From positions 449,911,096 through 449,975,095 of the forward strand of contig JASDDO010000026.1 in assembly GCA_030015575.1 (NCBI GenBank): a DNA stretch of 64,000 nucleotides. The letters run 5' to 3'. Origin of the DNA: Agapanthus africanus. Its lineage: Eukaryota; Streptophyta; Magnoliopsida; Asparagales; Amaryllidaceae. The position numbers and the translations under genes were made by a program. Below the pieces are notes generated by a model. The model worked only from the letters and a program-made list of their open reading frames with translations, was not told where the DNA came from and did not search any database. Positions 31,208 to 44,059 of this stretch are shown piece after piece (position 1 is the stretch's first letter; each line of letters opens with the position of its first letter).

Positions 31208-32356
31208 TGTCACGACCTGAAAGAGCACGTGACTGGCCCTTGAACCAAATGAAGTCTATAGGACTCCATCTGATCCAAGTAAGCCAAAAGCCCAGAAATC
31301 TAAAACCATTTTAAGAGTAAATAAAGAAAACTAGTTTTTAAAGAAGTGAAGGAAAACATGTTTGAAGTCAAGGTTTTTAAATAACTAAGCCGAATGTGCA
31401 TTTTTAAAATGTAAAGTCTTTTCTAAAAATTTCGGCAGAGTTTCTTTTGTAAATACTGGCCCCGAACGGGGTACAACAAGAACAATATATATATATATAC
31501 AATGATAAAGGCATCCCCAAGCTGGAGCTAGCTCTTCGTCAATCGACGGTCACAACCATGCAAGCAATATGGTATACAACGCCGAAAGGCGAGGGTCAAA
31601 TCCAAAAGAAACTCAATAAGCATGAAAACTGCAATACTACTAAGCGCGACTCTAAGGTCGAATGATACAACACTAATGTCTAAGTCTGAAACAATATACA
31701 AGTTTTGGTTGATGGAATTCTAGATACAAAGAATAATACAAGTACAATGGTGGTTCTTGAAGCAAAAGAATCCACTTACCAAATGCAATTCACCCGCAAG
31801 GAAGTAGTGTGCCAGAAATGCCGCAAGAAACCTGTACGGCAAAACCTGCAAGAACTGTGGCACAACGGGGGTGAGTTGCCAACTCGTGAATAGAGAATAT
31901 CTACAAGCAGAAACCGAAAGCAAGACATAATCCTAGGTCAACAATCAGTATAATATAACCCACAAGAGTACGTCTGAAGCATGATAAGGTGGCAAGTAAC
32001 AGCTAAACAAGTATGTAGTGCCAAGTACTCAGGTAATAACATGTCATCAGTATAAGGTTTGTCTGCATGAAGTAAATATGAAGCAGTATCAAATGGATAT
32101 CAATACACATATATTAGCGTCCCATACCACTAATATTGGTGTAAGGGTATATATAACAGCGCCCTCATACCCTGTTATATATACAAATGAAGTATGATCA
32201 ATGTAAATCCAGTCTGTATGTGATCAAGTCTGTATAAACGTGGAACCCGTCCACCCGTCACCCCATGACAAATAAGCATCATGTATGCAAATATGAGGAT
32301 ATAAACAAAATCATGGAAAAACATCATGAAACCCGTGCCTAGCATCGATACGTAAA

Positions 32357-32490
32357 TCCTCGTCCATATGGGGCTCCGTCTGCGGTATCGGCCCTCGGCC
32401 CCGGCAGTACGGGTCACCCCATGTCCTCATCCATATGGGGCTCCGTCTGCGGTATCGGCCCTCGGCCCCGGCAGTATGGGTCATCCCATG
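32357..32490 (-). repeat. 67-bp tandem duplication in L1 LTR
   Basis: Two near-identical 67-bp copies (32357-32423, 32424-32490) contain CCATATGGGGCTCCGTCTGC and CGGCCCTCGGCCCCGGCAG. The other LTR has the same pair at 40175-40308. The L2 relic has a related unit amplified to about five 86-bp copies. Confidence 0.85.
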
Positions 32491-33086
32491 TCCATCTCTC
32501 AACTCCGGTCGGTATCCTCCAGATATCCGCCGAGCTCAAATACAATCACCGGTAGGTAGTAGTCCCTCCGTCAGGCTCACCGTCTACTACACAACGAAAC
32601 CGTTCTTGCCCCGGGGTACCATACCGGGTCCACCATGTACCCGCAATCGGCCTCATCCGCCTCCTCGTATCGGGTTTCACATGTCGCTCTCAGCACCGAG
32701 AAAACACATGGTGGACGCACTGAAATATCATATCAAGGGTAACCGGGTTTTTAACACAATTATATATTCTCTTTTGAATTACCCACGGTCCCCAAATCCA
32801 GAAATATCATGGAAACAACATATCTCAATGCGTATAATCAAAACATGATGTATGCGACATGTTAGAAAGGTAAGCATATCATAAGTCATGCAACATGGAA
32901 TAGTAATATGCACATGTCGAGGGAAACCGCTCTTTTAAAACGAATCAGTTTTGAAGAACATCATGCGGTTCCCAAATCTCTAATCAAGTCAGAATCATCT
33001 ATGTTTGTGTACAGGTATAAGTGTACAATATTCCATGCAAGAGTCATATCATGAATGCAACAGTACTACAGTGTAGTGGCATGGCA

Positions 33087-33151
33087 ATTATCGATGATGA
33101 AGTGTGTGAGCCGGCAAATAGTGTACGTGGAACATACGCATCATCGATAAT
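33087..33151 (-). other. 13-bp-arm hairpin in L1 LTR
   Basis: ATTATCGATGATG pairs perfectly with CATCATCGATAAT across a 39-nt loop. The copy in the other LTR is at 40904-40968. The L2 counterpart at 60893-60952 has different arms that still pair. Confidence 0.7.
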
Positions 33152-35653
33152 GGTGCTGGTGTCCTAACAGCATAATAATAATATAGCAATAAACATATGC
33201 AATCAATGTGAATAGCATGAATATGCGGAAATCAAATAATCAACACCACAGTGAAGAAACTACATCAATATTTATATGTCATGCAGTTATGCCTTTTGAA
33301 ATAAAACAAATCAGGGTTTTAGTAAAATAAGGGGTACGGTGTTTTTAAGAAAGATACGCCATTTAATGTACCCGTAGAATCCTTTTGTTTGTCTTTAAGA
33401 TATTCCTGATTCGTAGTTTTTGAAATAGGTATGACTCGGGTCTAGTCTAACATCTACTATGCAAACTACAGATCTAAGTATCAAGCCAATCGGGAAGGGT
33501 ATGGAAACCACCTAAATCTGAGTCGATATATATATAGATATAATAGTCGGTGATCCCGCCTCAATAGTATCGCGTACGATACAGTATATCATATGACATC
33601 CTCAAGTCATGAGTGCGGATCTATCATCAATGTAAAGCTCGTACGGTAAATCATCGTACGGCATCCCAATAGCTGGGTACGGGTCAATATCACACTAGCT
33701 CATCACATCTCAGGTATCACTATCATCTATCACATAATCTGGGGTACTGATCTAAGTCTAGTACAACTGATACCATCAATATACTGCGTGTGCGAGCACA
33801 CGTCCCAAGGCCCGCTAGAGATCACGTATCGTATCCCAAATACGAATCACATCGAATCACCGATCTTGCGGCACAAAGCCCAACATCATCGACTCATCTC
33901 CAATGTCATCCAATATCATCAACACAGTGCAAGTATAATGAATATGCAAGGGTGTGCGTGTAGGTGTAAATCTATTCTAGGGTTCGCGACTATGAACTAC
34001 ACTAGTCACTTCTAACCCTACACTATCCATAGTACACCTAATCTATCATATCCACGACACACTATAACTATCAAGCATAAAATATAGTATACTAACTACG
34101 GACTGTGGGGGTGCTATACGCCAACCACCCGACTTCCCCCAGTAGATATAATCTACTCACCTTGCGTCTCCATCTTTCGATGTCACCACGCGCTTGCTTG
34201 TCGTCCCGTAGTCTTCATGGGGTACCTACACATCAAGTGTCGTATATGCGCATTAAAACCAAACCAAAGCTAAAACGACACACGAAACCCAAAACGATAC
34301 GATAAGAGGCCTATAGGTTAGAACCTATGGCACGCCTTCAAAACCATCAATAAACCCTCTATATCGTCGTATAAACGCCAAATAGTCGAGGTAAAACACA
34401 ATACACAATTGCAGAATCAAAAATACGGAATACGGAAACACGAACCCAAAACAGCAACTTAGGAAATATGTTCCAGATTTCACCCTAGGTCAAATTAGAC
34501 AAATCTATATATACCAGGGGTCAAACATAAACATGTAGGAGCTACAGAACCAATACGAGCCAAAATGGTGGGACCCAGGCCGCAAATTGCGGCCAAACGG
34601 GATAAATTGGCGGCCAAGGTTAGGAGTTAGGGGCTGGGGTCTTGGTGGTATCTTCCTGGGTGCCTGCACATACCACTGTCCACTCAATTTTATTTTCAGG
34701 TGTCTCGGGTGAAAGCAGATTCAATAAAACCCTCACAGATTCCACAAATTTTCCGATATCGGTTTCTAAAATCCGTATTCTGGGTTTAGGCTTCAGGTTA
34801 GGGTCTCAATTCATGCACTAGGGTGTTTATATAACCTCAACTGAGCTCAATTTCACATTATAACTCACAATTTCCCATAACCCTAACTAGGTTTTCATCA
34901 AGTCCACAAAATCACACAATATCGGTTCAATCTTAACATGGGGGTAAAGGAAATGCTAAAACTAAGTTAATGATTGAGAAAATGCCTCATTTGGCAACTC
35001 AAGAATTTTCTTGAGTTGCCCCTAGTGGCCAAAATCCTTGCTTCTTTAGCTCCAAGTGTAGATCTAGGGATTGTGCACACATTTAATGAAATGAGAGTGG
35101 GGTTTTGGAGTTGTTTTGGATGTGTTTAGAGGGCTTGAAGAGGGGAGGGAAGTGAGGAAGGAGCAGCAGCAGCAAATGGTGGGAGAGGGAGAGAAATGAG
35201 GAAAAGGATGAAGAGAAAATGCTAAGTGTTTAGTCAAATGAGACCATACCTCTCTCTCACCAAACCTCATATTATATTCCCTTTTCTTTTCTTTTTCTTT
35301 TCTTATCTCCAAAATTTCTTCTCACATAAATAGTAACCCCAAAACAACCATGGCAATAAAATGTAACACAAGTGTGAAAAAGTGATATGTGAAACTTTTT
35401 AGCACAAAAAAGCTAAAAACCCATTAGCGATTTTTAATCGCGATTAGCACTAATTACACATATAACTAATCAATTAAACTTAGAAATAGCATAATTCTCT
35501 AATTTACCCTATTTTAGAATTTTCCATAATTTTTCTAACATTTTTCCTATTTATTTGTATTTAATAACACCAAAATATTAAAATATTCAATAAAATAATA
35601 TTAAATTAAAAAAATTCCCAAAAATAATATTTTATTATTTTTGAAACGTTACA

Positions 35654-35670
35654 ATCTACCCCCCTTAAAG
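35654..35670 (-). other. Polypurine tract of L1
   Basis: In element sense CTTTAAGGGGGGTAGAT directly precedes the 3' LTR start TGTAACG. Confidence 0.85.
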
Positions 35671-38600
35671 AAATTCGGTCCCCGAATTTAAATTTAAACC
35701 CCCAAATACAAAAACATTCCCGTAAAAATCCAATTTGTCGGGGCTCCGAAAACATCAATACATAGCGAATATCATAAAAATGTACTGCTCTACTAGAAAT
35801 CAATCCCCAAAATGCATATATAAGAATATCCTATGCGTCTGGTGCGCAAGGAAATCAAAATCCATATATGTGTCAAACAGGTGTACAAAACAACATCTAA
35901 GTGCAACTGGTGTGCACGAAACATCTGTCGTAGGCAACGTGTGTGCCTGACAGTAAAAATCAGGTGCATGTGACATGCACGAAGAATCCCGATTTAGTGC
36001 ATCTGGCGTGCACCAATATCGTATACCAAAACACTAAAGGTGCATGAAAACTATGCTGGAAGTGTAAATCAAATCACTGCATAAGATAGGCGTGAAATCA
36101 CAATCAATACCTCGAATGTAATAACTTATGCGTAAAACATAAATATCCAGTGGGTGCATGAAACAATATCATGAAACTCAGTCATCAAAACTAAATCATG
36201 CAATAAAACGCCCAAAACACCGAAATCCAAAATGACGGATACGTGATAATCGAATCACAAAATCACAAACCATAAATACCGTCGTCGGTAGTTCCTCCTT
36301 CAAGGTCGAGAAGGAGTCGGTGCATCCAATGCTAGCAGCGCAAGATATCTACTTGTCTCTTGCTCACGGTCTGGCGTCCTCTGACTCCGGGTCATTATCT
36401 TCTCTGCGGATTACTCTTCTCGCAGTCAATCGGCTCATCGGCCCTGTCAGGTGTGCTAACGGGGACGATTCCGTTCTGGCACTTCTCTGGTCATCTCTCG
36501 GTCAATCCTCACGACCACTCGTAAGGCAGCATGCCACTGGCGTCAGCCTCTGGCTCTCTGAATGCACATCACCCATCTGATCCTGGGTGCAGACATCATT
36601 GCAGCAATGTCCTGGAAGGAATCCTGCTCAAGGTCTCTTCCGATCTTACCTAAGCCGAACTGTACGAAGGCTGGTACTCTTGCATAATCTATTTTCGCTC
36701 AATGGACATCTGTGTCCTCAGCACAACATTTTCTCGGAAACTGGTCGCATCCTAACGCCTCTGTAAGCATATCAGGTCTCTAGTCTCGACGGGAAGTAAT
36801 GACAGCTCGTCAGCGTCCCGCACGAACCTCTGTTTCCACTTGTCTCTATTGTCGTCCACTATGGCGTCACGCCATGCTATCTACGCACTGCACTGTTCTC
36901 GGCCACAGTCAATCCGAAGTCTCTCGCACGGACTCGAAACCGCGTACCCTGTAGCTTCATCATTCTGTAAAAGATGTCTGGCCGAACAGTTCCTCGGGAA
37001 CGCATCCCAACCATCAGAGGAATACTCAATACTCGTCCGTCCTTGATCAGTTCGCAACGCATCTGGGTATGTTCCTTTATCCGAACCTGGTCAACTACCT
37101 CGTCGACGATGCCGAACTCTGGCCTGCTGGGTGTGCGCAATATGACCACTCCTGGTCTAGGTCTTCTCATATCGTTTTCCAGAAAGGTCCTATCGAGATT
37201 TCTCTCTCAAATCTCATTCCTGCCGGATTGCCCGGAAGTCATCATCCATTGCTGAAGCAAATTCTTATTCCGGAATGGCTGCATACTTATCGCGCTTCTT
37301 TCTGGAAGATATATCCATATACAACGCCTCTGGGTGCGTATCACATCTCTGATGTCAGCGGAGTGGGACGTCATCTCGTCGAAATCTCTTGCAAACTCTT
37401 TTATTCACTCTGCTTCAATGTCGACTGATTCGGACTCGTCTCATCGTGGCTGCATGGACTATGCTCCAACGGCTATACTCATATCTGGAGTCTTCCAAGC
37501 AAAGCATCTAATCACATGATATTCGAATGATGTCGAAACATTCGATCGACTCGTCAGAACCTTATAATCCCCCAAGGGATCAACATCTTGAGTACAGTTT
37601 CATAGTATCGAGTACATGCCACAGCGTCGGTGGTCCAGCCGTAGAAGGGCAAACCCAAGCCTCACTAATGGCGCCGCGGAACTGCCGTAAACCCTAAGGT
37701 TCAAAGGCTTTCACACGGTCATTAAGTCGAGTTAGGGTTTCATTCTTCTAGAGGGTCCATGGAATCTCCTGCATGTCTTTCCGTATACTTTAAACTTGGA
37801 GAATGGCTCCTGACATTCGATCGTCTCTATCGACTCTCAACGAACCTGCGTGAAGTCGTCTCAAGCTGGAAGCAATCCATCTGATGACCTCGCATCGGTA
37901 AACAAACGAACCACATGTCCTAGTCATTTATCCTCAGGTGACTAGCGACTCGCTATCATCTCTCTAAGTATGTACTCATGCTGCAGTAGCTCCAATCGTC
38001 TGGGTGATATCTCGTCGTTTGCGGCAATAACTGGCTCATTCGCCTGTACGCCGAACAGCGCCTCAATCCTCTAGGAAAGGCGATACATTGGCGATCATCT
38101 CTGAACCGGTCTGCTCTAGATCCGAGTAAGACTCCCCACACTAGAAATCTTCAACTCAACTGGGCCCGCTCCGGCGCATAAATCGGACGAATCACCTTCG
38201 TCTCTCAAACCGGGTAGACTAGCTATCATCTGTCTCAAATCTGCCTGAAAGCTCCGGCAATCTCAGCTCGTAAGCTCCGAAAGCAACATCTTGTCAATCT
38301 CAGCAACAGCTGGTCCATCTGTCTGCACGGTAGGCGACATCATAACCTCTGAGGTATGCTGTACATCAACAGTCCTCTCTCAACTGGCAGCTCTAACAAT
38401 GGCCCGATCATCCGGTGCAAGACCAAGCACTCGCCTCCACTAGAGGTCACAATCATCAAAACTAACTCGAGACGTTTCCATGTCACCAGAAAACACAATG
38501 GTCGGCCCTCGTACCAGACGAGCTCGCACTAACCGTAACCCTAGCAGCAGCCCCAACTGCGCTCAAACATGGTGACAGGAACCTCAATCGAGTGTCGAAG

Positions 38601-39011
38601 AGAGCAGATCAATGGCAAGAAAAGGAACAACAGATCCAAAGTGGATACATGATCATAAGAAGGAACAGCATCAATGAAGGTATGATCATGAAACTAATAG
38701 TATCGAGGATCTCAAATGGATGTATAATCATGGATATGAAGAGAATCACTGATCTCGAAAATATGTACATCCTAAGGTTCCTTAAGCGGAGTGGCGTGTC
38801 GTAAGTATGCCGCGGAACATACCCACGGTACGTCACTCTACTTTAGTCACCTATTCCATCAACCAAGGGTTATCCTACGCGACGAAAGTTCGGGTCTAAT
38901 ACCCCCTCGACTAAGTCTAAGTTCCGTAAGGTCAAGCCTAAGTTCCGTATATATATAAACGCCCTAGGCTCCACATAGTCAAACTTAGACTCAAACCAAG
39001 GTCAACCTAGC
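35671..39011 (-). mobile_element. Non-coding interior of L1
   Basis: About 3.3 kb without a long open frame. The part at 35735-36130 matches the inverted L3 fragment at 1-600 and is rich in TGCAC words. The part at 36880-37440 may hold decayed gypsy RT. The part at 37610-37830 matches the B leader at 49315-49530. Confidence 0.75.
36877..37440 (-). pseudogene. Possible decayed Ty3/gypsy reverse transcriptase trace
   Basis: In element sense, weak ordered resemblances appear: an RDV...LPE..AIS..P.R stretch (compare RDV/I.LLPG..PIS..PYRM before gypsy RT) at about 37420-37280, then a DQVRIKEH stretch (compare YHQVRIKEED) near 37070. Stops and frameshifts are numerous and no catalytic YxDD is found. 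This is a tentative reading that a profile search could overturn. Confidence 0.3.
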
Positions 39012-39023
39012 GCTCTGATACCA
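39012..39023 (-). other. Primer binding site of L1
   Basis: GCTCTGATACCA on the plus strand, four bases from the 5' LTR at 39028. Confidence 0.88.
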
Positions 39024-39027
39024 ATTT

Positions 39028-42000
39028 TGTCACGACCCGAAAGAGCACGCGACTGGCCCTTGAACCAAATGAAGTCTATAGGACTCCATCTGATCCAAGT
39101 AAGCGAAAAGCCCAGAAATCTAAAACCATTTTAAGAGTAAATAAAGAAAACTGGTTTTTAAAGAAGAGAAGGAAAACATGTTTGAAGTCAAGGTTTTTAA
39201 ATAACTAAGCCGAATGTGCATTTTTAAAATGTAAAGTCTTTTCTAAAAATTTCGGCAGAGTTTCTTTTGTAAATACTGGCCCCGAACGGTGTACAACAAG
39301 AACAATATATATATATACAATGATAAAGGCATCCCCAAGCGGGAGCTAGCTCTTCGTTAATCGACGGTCACAACCACGCAAGCAATATAGTATACAACGC
39401 CGAAAGGCGAGGTTCAAATCCAAAAGAAACTCAATAAGCATGAAAAACGCAATACTACTAAGCGCGACTCTAAGGTCGAATGATACAACACTAATGTCTA
39501 AGTCTGAAACAATATACAAGTTTTGGTTGATGGAATTCTAGATACAAAGAATAATACAAGTACAATGGTGGTTCTTGATACAAAAGAATCCACCTACCAA
39601 ATGCAATTCACCCGCAAGGAAGTAGTGTGTCAGAAATGCCACAAGAAACCTGTACGGCAAAACCTGCAAGAACTGTGGCACAACGGGGGTGAGTTGCCAA
39701 CTCGTGAATAGAGAATATCTACAAGCAGAAACCGAAAGCAAGACATAATCCTAGGTCAACAATCAGTATAATATAACCCACAAGAGTACGTCTGAAGCAT
39801 GATAAGGTGGCAAGTAACATCTAAACAAGTATGTAGTGCCAACTACTCAGGTAATAACATGTCATCAGTATAAGGTATGTCTGCATGAAGTAAATATGAA
39901 GCAGTATCAAATGGATATCAATACACATATATTAGCGTCCCATACCACTAATATTGGTGTAAGGGTATATATAACAGCGCCCTCATACCCTGTTATTTAT
40001 ACAAATGAAGTATGATCAATGTAAATCCAGTCTGTATGTGATCAAGTCTGTATAAACGTGGAACCCGTCCACCCATCACCCCATGACAAATAAGCATCAT
40101 GTATGCAAATATGAGGATATAAACAAAATCATGGAAAAACATCATGAAACCCGTGCCTAGCATCGACACGTAAATCCTCGTCCATATGGGGCTCCGTCTG
40201 CGGTATCGGCCCTCGGCCCCGGCAGTACGGGTCATCCCATGTCCTCATCCATATGGGGCTCCGTCTGCGGTATCGGCCCTCGGTCCCGGCAGTACGGGTC
40301 ATCCCATGTCCATCTCTCAACTCCGGTCGGTATCCTCCAGATATCCACCGAGCTCAAATACAATCACCGGTAGGTAGTAGTCCCTCCGTCAGGCTCACCG
40401 TCTACTACACAGCAAAACCGTTCTCGCCCCGGGGTACCATACCGGGTCCACCATGTACCCGCAACCGGCCTCATCCGCCTCCTCGAATCGGGTTTCACAT
40501 GTCGCTCTCAGCACCGAGAAAATAAATGGTGGACGCACTGAATTATCATATCAAGGGTAACCGGGGTTTTAACACAATTATATATTACTTTTGAAATACC
40601 CACGGTCCCCAAATCCAGAAATATCATGGAAACAACATATCTCAATGCGTATAATCAAAACATGATGTATGCGACATGTAAGAAAGGTAAGCATATCATA
40701 AGTCATGCAACATGGAATAGTAATGTGCACATGTCGAGGGAAACCGCTCTTTTAAAACGAATCAGTTTTGAAGAACATCATGCGGTTCCCAAATCACTAA
40801 TCAAGTCAGAATCATCTATGTTTGTGTACAGGTATAAGTGTACAATATGCCATGCAAGAGTCATATCATGAATGCAACAGTACTACAGTGTAGTGGCATG
40901 GCAATTATCGATGATGAAGTGTGTGAGCCGGCAAATAGTGTACGTGGAACATACGCATCATCGATAATGGTGCTGGTGTCCTAACAGCATAATAATAATA
41001 TAGCAATAAACATATGCAATCAATGTGAATAATATGAATATGCGGAAATCAAATAATCAACACCACAGTGAAGAAACTACATCAATATTTATATGTCATG
41101 CAGTTATGCCTTTTGAAATAAGACAAATCAGGGTTTTAGTAAAATAAGGGGTACGGTGTTTTTAAGAAAGATACTCCATTTAAAGTACCCGTAGAATCCC
41201 TTTGTTTGTCTTTAAGATATTCCTGATTCGTAGTTTTTGAAATAGGTATGACTCAGGTCTAGTCTAACATCTACTATGCAAACTACAGATCTAAGTATCA
41301 AGCCAATTGGGAGGGGTATGGAAACCACCTAAATCTGAGTCGATATATATATAGATATAATAGTCGGTGATCCCGCCTCAATAGTATCGCGTACAATACA
41401 GTATATCATATGACATCCTCAAGTCATGAGTGCGGATCTATCATCAATGTAAAGCTCGTACGGTAAATCGTCGTACGGCATCCCAATAGCTGGGTACGGG
41501 TCAATATCACACTAGCTCATCACATCTCAGGTATCACTATCATCTATCACATAATCTGGGGTACTGATCTAAGTCTAGTACAACTGATACCATCAATATA
41601 CTGCGTGTGCAAGCACACGTCCCAAGGCCCGCTAGAGATCATGTATCGTATCCCAAATACGAATCACATCAAATCACCGATCTTGCGGCACAAAGCCCAA
41701 CATCATCGACTCATCTCCAATGTTATCCAATATCATCAACACAGTGCAAGTATAATGAATATGCAAGGGTGTGCGTGTAGGTGTAAATCTATTCTAGGGT
41801 TCGCGACTATGAACTACACTAGTCACTTCTAACCCTACACTATCCATAGTACACCTAATCTATCATATCCACGACACACTATAACTATCAAGCATAAAAT
41901 ATAGTATACTAACTACGGACTGCGGGGGTGCTATACGCCATCCACCCGACTTCCCCCAGTAGATATAATCTACTCACCTTGCGTCTCCATCTTTCGATGT

Positions 42001-43470
42001 CACCACGCGCTTGCTTGTCGTCCCGTAGTCTTCATGGGGTACCTACACATCAAGTGTCGTATATGCGCATTAAAACCAAACCAAAGCTAAAACGGCACAC
42101 GAAACCTAAAACGATACGATAAGAGGCCTATAGGTTAGAACCTATGGCACGCCTTCAAAACCATCAATAAACCCTCTATATCGTCGTATAAACGCCAAAT
42201 AGTCGAGGTAAAACACAATACACAATTGCAGAATCAAAAATACGGAATACGGAAACACGAACCCAAAACAGCAACTTAGGAAATATGTTCCAGATTTCAC
42301 CCTAGGTCAAATTAGACAAATCTATATATACCAGGGGTCAAACATAAACATGTAAGAGCTACAGAACCAATACGAGCCAAAATGGTGGGACCTAGGCCGC
42401 AAATTGGGGCCAAACGGGATAAATTGGCGACCAAGGTTAGGAGTTAGGGGCTGGGGTCTTGGTGGTATCTTCCTGGGTGCCTGCACATACCACTGTCCAC
42501 TCAATTTTATTTTCAGGTGTCTCGGGTGAAAGCAGATTCAATAAAACCCTCACAGATTCCACAAATTTTCCGATATCTGTTTCTAAAATCTGTATTCTGG
42601 GTTTAGGCTTCAGGTTAGGGTCTCAATTCATGCACTAGGGTGTTTATATAACCTCAACTGAGCTCAATTTCACATTATAACTCACAATTTCCCATAACCC
42701 TAACTAGGTTTTCATCAAGTCCACAAAATCACACAATATCGGTTCAATCATAACATGGGGGTAAAGGAAATGCTAAAACTAAGTTAATGATTGAGAAAAT
42801 ACCTCATTTGGCAACTCAAGAATTTTCTTGAGTTGCCCCTAGTGGCCAAAATCCTTGCTTCTTTAGCTCCAAGTGTAGATTTAGGGATTGTGCACACATT
42901 TAATGAAATGAGAGTGGGGTTTTGGAGTTGTTTTGGATGTGTTTAGAGGGCTTGAAGAGGGGAGGGAAGTGAGGAAGGAGCAGCAGCAGCAAATGGTGGG
43001 AGAGGGAGAGAAATGAGGAAAAGGATGAAGAGAAAATGCTAAGTGTTTAGTCAAATGAGACCATACCTCTCTCTCACCAAACCTCATATTATATTCCCTT
43101 TTCTTTTCTTTTTCTTTTCTTATCTCCAAAATTCCTTCTCACATAAATAGTAACCCCAAAACAACCATGGCAATAAAATGTAACACAAGTGTGAAAAAGT
43201 GATATGTGAAACTTTTTTTGCACAAAAAAGCTAAAAACCGATTAGCGATTTTTAATCGCGATTAGCACTAATTACACATATAACTAATCAATTATACTTA
43301 GAAATAGCATAATTCTCTAATTTACCCTATTTTAGAATTTTCCATAATTTTTCTAACATTTTTCCTATTTATTTGTATTTAATAACACCAAAATATTAAA
43401 ATATTCAATAAAATAATATTAAATTATAAAAATTCCCAAAATAATATTTTATTATTTTTGAAACGTTACA
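39028..43470 (-). repeat. 5' LTR of L1 (4443 bp)
   Basis: It matches 31208-35653 over its whole length. The first 150 bp differ at about five sites and later stretches at fewer. It ends AACGTTACA and is followed by GACGT. Confidence 0.92.
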
Positions 43471-43475
43471 GACGT
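43471..43475 (+). repeat. Target site duplication of L1 (right)
   Basis: GACGT, identical to 31203-31207; the B LTR resumes at once. Confidence 0.95.
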
Positions 43476-44037
43476 GGTAAGGTGGAAATCAAAGCACAGT
43501 GGGAACCACACAAGACTCTATGACGATCTCGGGTCAACAGACTACTCTGTACCAGTGTCACCAGAGAACTGCCATCTGACGTAAGGTATAATACCATCTG
43601 GGAGTTCTCGGCGAGTCCGTCCAGTGTACCCAGTCTCCACTGAGCACCCGTATATCATCTCTGATGTCAAACACCAATGGATATGGGATCATCCATCGCC
43701 CATCTGTATGGGTCGAGAAGGTATACGCTAGTCTACTCTGGTATATCGATGTCCCGTCTCGATATACCCACGACTAGGGACCTTGAAGGATGTACTTATG
43801 GACTACCATGTCCCCACTAGTATGATCCGCATTATATTCCAGGTAGTCAAGTACACATCCTAAGGGCTTTACCAACATGTAACAGAGCGACAATCAGTGT
43901 ACACGTTAAGGTAAAGATCAACCAGATAGCATACTCTCCTGTCGAGCAAGAAAGTCCTCCCTATATATGTCCAAGCATCCACTACAATATACATCCTATG
44001 TATAGTAATGGCCTCTAGGGCATTCATATAACTAACA
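43476..44037 (-). repeat. 3' LTR of B, proximal part
   Basis: It completes the LTR split by L1 and matches about 51636-52197. It ends ACTAACA, which is the LTR start TGTTAGT in element sense. Confidence 0.9.
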
Positions 44038-44050
44038 ATCTCCCACTTGC
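44038..44050 (-). other. Polypurine tract of B
   Basis: GCAAGTGGGAGAT in element sense, identical to that of A and D. Confidence 0.85.
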
Positions 44051-44059
44051 ACTAGGGAC

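Larger units (their letters stand above)
31208..35653 (-). repeat. 3' LTR of L1 (4446 bp)
   Basis: It holds an (AT)n tract near 31487, a duplicated 67-bp unit at 32357-32490, a 13-bp-arm hairpin at 33087-33151 and a GGCCGCAAATTGCGGCC near-palindrome near 34581. Short open frames inside it are not conserved proteins. Confidence 0.92.
31208..43470 (-). mobile_element. LARD-like retrotransposon L1 (12.3 kb)
   Basis: Two LTRs of 4446 and 4443 bp flank an interior of about 3.37 kb. The element is on the minus strand: primer site 39012-39023, polypurine tract 35654-35670, LTR ends TGTAACGTTTC and TCGTGACA, and a perfect GACGT duplication. No intact gag or pol is present, and only weak gypsy RT traces remain. 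Long LTRs around a short non-coding interior define large retrotransposon derivatives (LARDs), first described in Triticeae. It needs proteins from another element. The LTRs agree at about 98% in sampled stretches. The primer sequence is of tRNA-iMet type. Confidence 0.93.

Noticed and set aside
32368..32848. Open frames rich in MGLRLRYRPSAPAV, also at 40186-40525
   Set aside because: They are translations of the 67-bp tandem unit in the L1 LTR (67 is not a multiple of three, so copies fall in different frames).
35064..35312. 82-residue minus-strand frame, also at 42881-43129
   Set aside because: Low-complexity LTR sequence (CTTTTC and AGCAGC runs) without a domain.
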